Assembly (NCBI GenBank): GCA_027214345.1
Contig: JAPWHR010000001.1
Span: forward strand, 682,001-746,000
DNA length: 64,000 nucleotides
From: Comamonadaceae bacterium G21597-S1
GTDB lineage: Bacteria > Pseudomonadota > Gammaproteobacteria > Burkholderiales > Burkholderiaceae_C
Direction: 5' to 3'
A model generated the notes under the pieces. It was given only the letters and a program-made list of their open reading frames with translations, had not been told where the DNA came from and ran no database searches. This document shows positions 58,443 through 64,000 of this stretch, one piece after another; position 1 is the first letter of the stretch; the number at the start of each line of letters is the position of its first letter. The position numbers and the translations under genes are program-made.

Positions 58443-59684
58443 ATGGCCCATAACGCTGATCGTCCCCGCATGCTCAAGGGTGTCACGCTGGCGGCGTGGC
58501 TGGTCCTGGTGTGCCTGGGTCCGCTGGCGCTGGTCGCGATCGGCGGCTGGGGCATGGAGCGACCCGCGCCCTGGCTGGTGGTGCTGGGGCTGGCCGGTAT
58601 TGCCGGCAGCCTGGTCATGGCCTGGATGTCCATGCGCACCGGTCGCTGGCTGGAGCAGACCCCCGACGCCGCCGGCCAGGCCCAGCGACTGCAACAGGAG
58701 ACCGAGCCCCTGCGCCACCAACTGCGCGCCGCCGAACTGCGGCTGCGCGAGGTGATCGATGCAGTACCCGCCGGCGTGGCCATCTACGACAACCAGGACC
58801 GGCTACTGGCGTTCAACCAGGAGGTGGCGCGGCAGTATCCCTACAGCAGCGGGCAGGCGGTGATCGGGGAGACCTACGAGAACCTGATGCGCCGCGAACT
58901 GGCCGAAGGCCGCATCGCCGACGCCGTTGGCCGCGAGGAAGAGTGGCTGGCATTGCGCATGGCCGGACGGGGTGCGCTGGATACGCCGATGTTGCGCCAG
59001 TCGGACGACGGCCATTGGGTGCATTTCTACGAGATCCGCACGCCATCGGGTTACCTGGTGATGTCACGGCTGGACATGACGCCGATGGTGGAAAAAGGCC
59101 TGGCGCTGGAACGCGCCAACGAGCAGCTGCTGCGCCTGTCCACCACCGACGGCCTGACCGGCATCGCCAACCGCCGCATGTTCGACCAGACGCTGCAGAC
59201 CGAATGGCAACGCTGCGCGCGCAGCCGCGCCAGCCTGTCGCTGCTGATGATCGACATCGACCATTTCAAGCACTACAACGACCACTACGGCCACCAGACC
59301 GGCGACGAATGCCTGCGCCAGGTGGCCCGCATCCTGGTGATGTGCGCCAAGCGTTCCGGCGAACTGGTGTCGCGCCATGGCGGCGAGGAGTTCGCGATCC
59401 TGTTGCCCGGCGCCGATCTCCAGGAAGCGATGGCAATCGCCCAGCGTTGCCTGCAGCAGGTGCACGCGGCGCGCATTCCGCACGAGGATTCGCCGGTCGA
59501 CCCGTCGCTGACGGTCAGCATCGGCGTGGCCAGCATGGTGGCCTCGCCGCGCGAATCCCGCTCCACCTTGCTGCTGCAGGCGGACAGTGCCTTGTATTGC
59601 GCCAAGAAGGCCGGACGCAACCGGGTGGAGTCCTACGACCCGGCGACCGTCAGCGCACTCGCATCCCGGCCTGCGCCCCTGTGA
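58443..59684 (+). CDS. Membrane PAS-GGDEF diguanylate cyclase
   Basis: A 413-residue protein with two N-terminal membrane helices (about 15-35 and 43-63), a short coiled coil (75-105) and a PAS domain (about 103-215: [22 protein letters not shown]). A GGDEF domain follows with GGEEF at 313-317. The I-site position holds RSGE rather than RxxD, so product inhibition may be lost. Catalytic segments [11 protein letters not shown] and [15 protein letters not shown] are intact. ATG 58443 or 58470 are both possible starts. Its 3' end overlaps the convergent metG by 35 bases. Confidence 0.92.
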   Translation: MAHNADRPRMLKGVTLAAWLVLVCLGPLALVAIGGWGMERPAPWLVVLGLAGIAGSLVMAWMSMRTGRWLEQTPDAAGQAQRLQQETEPLRHQLRAAELRLREVIDAVPAGVAIYDNQDRLLAFNQEVARQYPYSSGQAVIGETYENLMRRELAEGRIADAVGREEEWLALRMAGRGALDTPMLRQSDDGHWVHFYEIRTPSGYLVMSRLDMTPMVEKGLALERANEQLLRLSTTDGLTGIANRRMFDQTLQTEWQRCARSRASLSLLMIDIDHFKHYNDHYGHQTGDECLRQVARILVMCAKRSGELVSRHGGEEFAILLPGADLQEAMAIAQRCLQQVHAARIPHEDSPVDPSLTVSIGVASMVASPRESRSTLLLQADSALYCAKKAGRNRVESYDPATVSALASRPAPL

Positions 59685-61761
59685 AGGGTTCGAGCACGTA
59701 GATGCCCGGCGTGGCATTCTCGTCGGCATGGCTGGCGGCCAGCACCATGCCTTCGCTGACGCCGAACTTCATCTTGCGCGGCGCCAGGTTGGCCACCATC
59801 ACGGTCAGCTTGCCGACCAGTTGCTCGGGCTTGTAGACACTGGCGATGCCGGAGAACACGTTGCGCGTCGTGGCTTCGCCCACATCAAGCGTCAGGCGCA
59901 GCAGCTTGGTCGAACCTTCTACCGCCTCGCAGCCGACGATCTTCGCGATGCGCAGGTCGACCTTGGCGAAATCGTCGATGGTGATGGTCGGTGCGATGGC
60001 CTCCCCGCCGGGCAGCGCGGGCGCGGGCGCGGCGGCGGCCGGCAGCTCGAACAAGGCGTCGAGCTGCTTGGCATCGACCCGTTGCATCAGGTGCTGGTAC
60101 GGCGCGATCGCGTGGTCTTCGCCCAGCGGCCGGTCGGCGTCGGACCAGTGCCCGCACGGCGCCTTCAGGAAGGCCTCGACCTGGGCCGACAGCGCCGGCA
60201 GGATCGGCGTCAGGTAGACGGTCAACACGCGAAACGCTTCGAGCGTGGCGCTGCTGACCTGGTGCAGCGTGCGCATGTGGGTTGCGGCCGTGTCCGGTTC
60301 GGCGGCCGCCTTCTTCGGCAGGCCCCAGGGCTGCTGTTCGTTCCAGTAGCCGTTGACCAGGTCGGCCAGGCGCATGACTTCCATCACGGCCTGCAGCGTG
60401 TTGCGTTCCTCGTAGCGCTTTTGCAGTTGTTCCGACGAGGCCCGCACCTGCGCCAGCAACTGTGCGTGCACGTCACCGGCGGAGTCGCGGGTGAGGCCGG
60501 CCAGCCGGCCGTCGAAATGCTTGTGCACGAAACCGGCGGCCCGGCTCGCGATGTTGACGAATTTGCCGATCAGGTCGCTGTTGACCCGCGCCATGAAGTC
60601 CTCGGCGTTGAAGTCCACGTCCTCGTTGCGGCCGTTGAGCTTGGCGGCCAGGTAATACCGCAGCCATTCCGGGTTCATGTCCAGGCTCAGGTACTTGAGC
60701 GGATCGAGCCCGGTGCCGCGGCTCTTGCTCATCTTCTCGCCGTTGTTCACGGTCAGGAAGCCGTGCACGAAGATGTTGTCCGGCGTCTTGCGGCCGCTGA
60801 AATGCAACGTTGCCGGCCAGAACAGCGTGTGGAAGGTGACGATGTCCTTGCCGATGAAGTGGTACTGCTCCAGCGCCGGGTCGGCCATGTAGGCCTCGTA
60901 GTCCTGGCCGCGCCGCTCGAGCAGGTTCTTCAGCGACGCCAGGTAGCCGATCGGCGCGTCCAGCCAGACGTAGAAATACTTGCCCGGCGCATCCGGGATC
61001 TCGATGCCGAAATACGGCGCGTCGCGGCTGATGTCCCAGTCGCCCAGGCCTTCGCTGGTGCTGCCGTCCGGGTTCTTGCGCACGCTGAACCATTCCCTGA
61101 CCTTGTTGGCCACTTCCGGCTGCAGCCGGCCGTCCTGGGTCCAGCGCTGCAGGAACTCCACGCAGCGCGGGTCCGACAGCTTGAAGAAAAAGTGCTCGGA
61201 GCTCTTGAGCACGGGCTTGGCGCCGGACAGCGCCGAATACGGCTCGATCAGGTCGGTCGGCGCGTAGACGGCGCCGCAGACCTCGCAGTTGTCGCCGTAC
61301 TGGTCCTTGGCGTGGCAACGCGGGCATTCGCCCTTGATGAAACGATCCGGCAGGAACATGTTCTTCTCGGGGTCGAAGAACTGCTCGATGGTGCGGGTCT
61401 CGATCAGCGAACCCTGCGGGTTGTCGCGCAGGTCGCGGTAGATCTGCTGCGCCAGCGCATGGTTCTCGGGCGCATCGGTCGAGTGCCAGTTGTCGAACGC
61501 GATGTGGAAACCGTCCAGGTAGGGCTTGCGTCCGGCTGCGATGTCGGCGACGAACTGCTGCGGCGTCTTGCCGGCCTTCTCGGCGGCGATCATGATCGGC
61601 GCGCCATGCGCGTCGTCGGCGCAGACGAAGTCCACCGCGTTGCCCTGCATGCGCTGGTGCCGCACCCAGATGTCGGCCTGGATGTACTCCATGATGTGGC
61701 CGATGTGGAACTTGCCGTTGGCGTACGGCAGGGCGGTGGTGACGAAGAGTTGGCGTGGCAT
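59650..61761 (-). CDS. metG: Methionyl-tRNA synthetase
   Basis: A class I synthetase of 703 residues. HIGH is at 19-22 in [12 protein letters not shown] and KMSKS near 340. The zinc-binding knuckles CPRC and CEVC lie near 147-162. A C-terminal tRNA-binding (Tyr-RS-C/EMAP-like) dimerisation domain covers about 600-703 ([34 protein letters not shown]). The stop lies inside the convergent GGDEF gene. The gene shares the minus strand with the patatin gene upstream. Confidence 0.97.
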   Translation of the reverse strand: MPRQLFVTTALPYANGKFHIGHIMEYIQADIWVRHQRMQGNAVDFVCADDAHGAPIMIAAEKAGKTPQQFVADIAAGRKPYLDGFHIAFDNWHSTDAPENHALAQQIYRDLRDNPQGSLIETRTIEQFFDPEKNMFLPDRFIKGECPRCHAKDQYGDNCEVCGAVYAPTDLIEPYSALSGAKPVLKSSEHFFFKLSDPRCVEFLQRWTQDGRLQPEVANKVREWFSVRKNPDGSTSEGLGDWDISRDAPYFGIEIPDAPGKYFYVWLDAPIGYLASLKNLLERRGQDYEAYMADPALEQYHFIGKDIVTFHTLFWPATLHFSGRKTPDNIFVHGFLTVNNGEKMSKSRGTGLDPLKYLSLDMNPEWLRYYLAAKLNGRNEDVDFNAEDFMARVNSDLIGKFVNIASRAAGFVHKHFDGRLAGLTRDSAGDVHAQLLAQVRASSEQLQKRYEERNTLQAVMEVMRLADLVNGYWNEQQPWGLPKKAAAEPDTAATHMRTLHQVSSATLEAFRVLTVYLTPILPALSAQVEAFLKAPCGHWSDADRPLGEDHAIAPYQHLMQRVDAKQLDALFELPAAAAPAPALPGGEAIAPTITIDDFAKVDLRIAKIVGCEAVEGSTKLLRLTLDVGEATTRNVFSGIASVYKPEQLVGKLTVMVANLAPRKMKFGVSEGMVLAASHADENATPGIYVLEPFTGAQAGMRVR

Positions 61762-61841
61762 CGGGCGGGGCAGGGTGGAACGAAAGCGGTCGGCGCAAGC
61801 CGGGAGCGGCCGATTTTAGTCGGCCACCACGGAGGCGGCGC

Positions 61842-63128
61842 TCAGCGCAGGCGCAGCGGGTCGCGCCGGCGCTCGATGCCGCTCGGGCCGCCGGCCGCGG
61901 CAAGGCGTGGCTCGACCGGGCAAGGGTCGACCCAGCCGAAGAAACGGGTCACGTCGTTGCGTTGGCGCAGCGTGTCGGCACGGCCCAGTGCGATCAGTTC
62001 CTGCGTGTAGGCGGGCTCGAACAGCAGGTAACTGGCCAGCGCTGCGCCCCGGAAGTCGGACTTGTCGGAGGTCACGCCGACGCCGCCGAGCAGGGCGCGT
62101 ACCGGCCGCGGCAGGTCACCGACGTGTTTGGCCGCCACCGCATCGATGCGTTCGGAGGGCGAGATCACCAGCAGCTCGATCGGTCGCAGGCCGCTGGCCG
62201 CGCGGGCCTCGGGCGGCACCAGGCCGATCGTGTGGTTGATGCGCCTGACCCGCTCGACATCCACCGCCAGCGCGTCCAGGAAGATGTTGGACAAGGTGTG
62301 GCCGGCGATCTGGGCCAGCGTCGGATAACTGCTGGGCGGGGCGTTGCGCAGGTCCGGCGGCGGTTCGTGCAGCCGGCCCGCACCGACCACCAGGATACGG
62401 TTCGCGCCCAGGTGGATGGCCGCGGCCACCGGCGCCGACTGGCGCATCGAGCCGTCGCCAAAATATTCGTCGCGCCCGTCGATCGGCAAGGCCTTGGCCG
62501 GGAACACGAACGGAATCGCCGACGACGCCAGCAGGTGCTGGTGCGTGATCTTCTGGCGGATGCCGAAACGTTGCGACCGTTTCCACGGGGCGATGCTGTC
62601 GGCGCCCTCGAAGAAGGTCACGTGATCGCCCGAGCTGTAGCTCGAGGCGGTCACGGCCAGCGCATGCAGCTGCCCTTGTGCGATGAACGCGTGCAGGTCA
62701 TGGAGTGGCACCAGGGTCTGCAGCAGGTCCAGCAGCGGCGCATTGTCCAGCAACGAACGCGGCTTGAGCTTGCGCCAGCGCGCCAGCACCCAGCCGATCG
62801 ACATCAGCGTCAGCCAGCTGGCGCCGGTGCGCAACACGCCGATCGAGTCGGCGCGGTAGACCTGGCCGGCATGGAAGTTCTTCCAGACGTCGACCATGCG
62901 GCGCACCGCCCGGTCGAAGTCGTCGGCGCCACCGGCCAGCGCAGCCGCGTTGATGGCGCCGGCCGACGTGCCGGTGATGACGGCAAAGGGGTTGGCCTGC
63001 GCACCGGCCGTGCATGCGACGCGGATGTCGGCGATCGCTTCGAGCACGCCGATCTGGTAGGCGGCGCGGGCGCCGCCGCCGGTGAGCAGCAGGCCGGTGA
63101 CGGGAAGGGCCGGTCGGGCATCGGACAT
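61842..63128 (-). CDS. Patatin-like phospholipase
   Basis: A 428-residue patatin-domain protein. It has the oxyanion TGGGARAAYQIGVL near 16-29, the nucleophile Ser55 in GTSAG (53-57) and catalytic Asp225 in FGDGSMRQSAP, so the Ser-Asp dyad is complete. Such enzymes are acyl hydrolases on phospholipids. There is no signal peptide, and the C-terminal ~150 residues are less characteristic. It lies between metG and the divergent mrp gene. ATG 63128 chosen; an upstream start at 63164 adds 12 residues. Confidence 0.92.
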   Translation of the reverse strand: MSDARPALPVTGLLLTGGGARAAYQIGVLEAIADIRVACTAGAQANPFAVITGTSAGAINAAALAGGADDFDRAVRRMVDVWKNFHAGQVYRADSIGVLRTGASWLTLMSIGWVLARWRKLKPRSLLDNAPLLDLLQTLVPLHDLHAFIAQGQLHALAVTASSYSSGDHVTFFEGADSIAPWKRSQRFGIRQKITHQHLLASSAIPFVFPAKALPIDGRDEYFGDGSMRQSAPVAAAIHLGANRILVVGAGRLHEPPPDLRNAPPSSYPTLAQIAGHTLSNIFLDALAVDVERVRRINHTIGLVPPEARAASGLRPIELLVISPSERIDAVAAKHVGDLPRPVRALLGGVGVTSDKSDFRGAALASYLLFEPAYTQELIALGRADTLRQRNDVTRFFGWVDPCPVEPRLAAAGGPSGIERRRDPLRLR

Positions 63129-63253
63129 CGGTGCATTATGGTGGGGAGCGCGCACCCGCTCCATGGCGATTGACCCTGAACCGGTCGCGCCGCCCGGCGG
63201 TTCGCTAGACTAGCGCCTTTGCGCAACGCAACACCATTCACCAGGAGCATCGC

Positions 63254-64000
63254 ATGGCAGTCACGGAACAGGGTTTGATGGAGGCGCTACGCACCGTCGT
63301 GGATCCGAACACCGGAACGGACTTCGTGTCGGCACGCGCCATCCGCAACCTGAGCATCGGTGACGGGGATGTTGCCTTCGACGTCGAGCTCGGTTACCCG
63401 GCCAAGAGCCAGATTCCGGAGTTCCGCAAGGCGCTGGTGGCCGCGGCCCGGACCGTTCCCGGCGTGGGCAACGTGTCGGTCAACGTCCACAGCAAGATCA
63501 TCGCCCATGCCGTGCAGCGTGGCGTGCAGCTGATGCCCAATGTCAAGAACATCGTGGCCGTGGCCTCGGGCAAGGGCGGCGTGGGCAAGAGCACGACGGC
63601 GGTCAACCTGGCGTTGGCCCTGGCCGCCGAAGGCGCCTCGGTTGGCATCCTGGACGCCGACATCTACGGCCCCAGCGTGCCGATGATGCTGGGCATCTCG
63701 GGCAAGCCCGAGTCGGACGACGGCAAGACCATGGACCCGCTGGAGAACTACGGCCTGCAGGTGATGTCGATCGGTTTCCTGGTGGCGCAGGACGAGGCCA
63801 TGATCTGGCGTGGCCCGATGGCCACGCAGGCGCTCGAGCAACTGCTGCGCCAGACCAACTGGCGCGACCTGGACTACCTGATCGTCGACATGCCGCCGGG
63901 CACCGGCGACATCCAGCTTACGCTGAGCCAGCGCGTGCCGATGACCGGCGCCGTGATCGTGACCACGCCGCAGGACATCGCACTGCTCGACGCCAAGAAG
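63254..64000 (+). CDS. apbC: Mrp/ApbC family iron-sulfur carrier ATPase, 3' truncated
   Basis: The first 249 codons of an Mrp/NBP35-type P-loop ATPase; the frame is open at the right edge. An N-terminal MIP18-like domain (1-85, [17 protein letters not shown]) precedes the deviant Walker [11 protein letters not shown] around 105-114, followed by [12 protein letters not shown] and [13 protein letters not shown]. These proteins bind and transfer [4Fe-4S] clusters. The CXXC cluster site expected near the end is outside the window. A CCAGGAG ribosome site precedes the ATG. apbC beside metG is a conserved arrangement in betaproteobacteria, here with the patatin gene in between. Confidence 0.96.
   Translation, partial: MAVTEQGLMEALRTVVDPNTGTDFVSARAIRNLSIGDGDVAFDVELGYPAKSQIPEFRKALVAAARTVPGVGNVSVNVHSKIIAHAVQRGVQLMPNVKNIVAVASGKGGVGKSTTAVNLALALAAEGASVGILDADIYGPSVPMMLGISGKPESDDGKTMDPLENYGLQVMSIGFLVAQDEAMIWRGPMATQALEQLLRQTNWRDLDYLIVDMPPGTGDIQLTLSQRVPMTGAVIVTTPQDIALLDAKK

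Noticed and set aside
59587-62010. An 807-codon plus-strand open frame opposite metG.
   Set aside because: MetG has HIGH, KMSKS and a tRNA-binding domain on the other strand; the plus frame has no domain.

Overview
The window reads as an ordinary chromosomal segment of a GC-rich betaproteobacterium, most likely order Burkholderiales and perhaps an Alcaligenaceae-like lineage. That placement is inferred from gene content and order (secA-argJ-DUF815 ATPase-mutT; yacG-zapD-coaE-pilDCB; rplU-rpmA-obgE-proB; hemA-prfA-prmC-grxD; ubiE-Tim44-ubiJ-ubiB; gpmA-rhodanese-grxC-secB-gpsA) and from small families typical of the order (DUF3460, CNP1-like, DUF3683 oxidoreductase). No rRNA, insertion sequence, integrase, prophage, CRISPR array or toxin-antitoxin pair was seen. 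Coding density is high and many neighbours overlap by 1 or 4 bases.

Layout. 1-6328 (+): end of an M23 peptidase, secA, argJ, a DUF815 ATPase and a MutT-type Nudix hydrolase. 6387-13076 (-): ispB, tRNA-Pro(CGG), pilB, pilC, pilD, coaE, zapD, yacG. 13252-16275 (+): rplU, rpmA, a terminator, obgE, proB. 16306-17464 (-): rppH and a CNP1-like exported protein. 17547-19960 (+): proS and a lytic transglycosylase. 19976-25003 (-): hemA, prfA, prmC, grxD and a Lon-like AAA+ ATPase that lacks a protease domain. A small membrane protein (25042, +) and a peptidase E (25353-26093, -) lead into the ugpBAECQ glycerol-3-phosphate uptake operon (31129 down to 26103, -), which has a candidate Pho box upstream of ugpB.

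31373-41113 (+): a very large FAD/Fe-S oxidoreductase, a DUF971 protein, ubiE, a Tim44-like protein, ubiJ, ubiB (a ubiquinone cluster), an FmdB zinc ribbon and a DUF502 membrane protein. 41154-47767 (+): aspS, a NudB-type Nudix hydrolase, an EEP-family hydrolase, a ClsB-type cardiolipin synthase, folE, a BLUF blue-light sensor and a DUF429 protein. 47812-54325 (-): a diguanylate cyclase translationally coupled to an FlhG/MinD-like ATPase, an amidase, a MoeB/ThiF-like enzyme, a CtpA protease and gpmA. 54501-56942 (+): rhodanese, grxC, secB, gpsA. 56978-58111 (-): scpA and DUF3460. 58443-59684 (+): a PAS-GGDEF protein. 59650-63128 (-): metG and a patatin phospholipase. An Mrp/ApbC ATPase starts at 63254 (+) and runs off the end.

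No plainly undescribed system is visible. The best leads are the GGDEF/FlhG coupled pair, the folE-BLUF pair, the orphan Lon-like ATPase, the 1308-residue oxidoreductase facing ugpB, the candidate Pho box, and strong intercistronic hairpins (ugpB-ugpA, hemA-prfA, and a three-hairpin block before ctpA).
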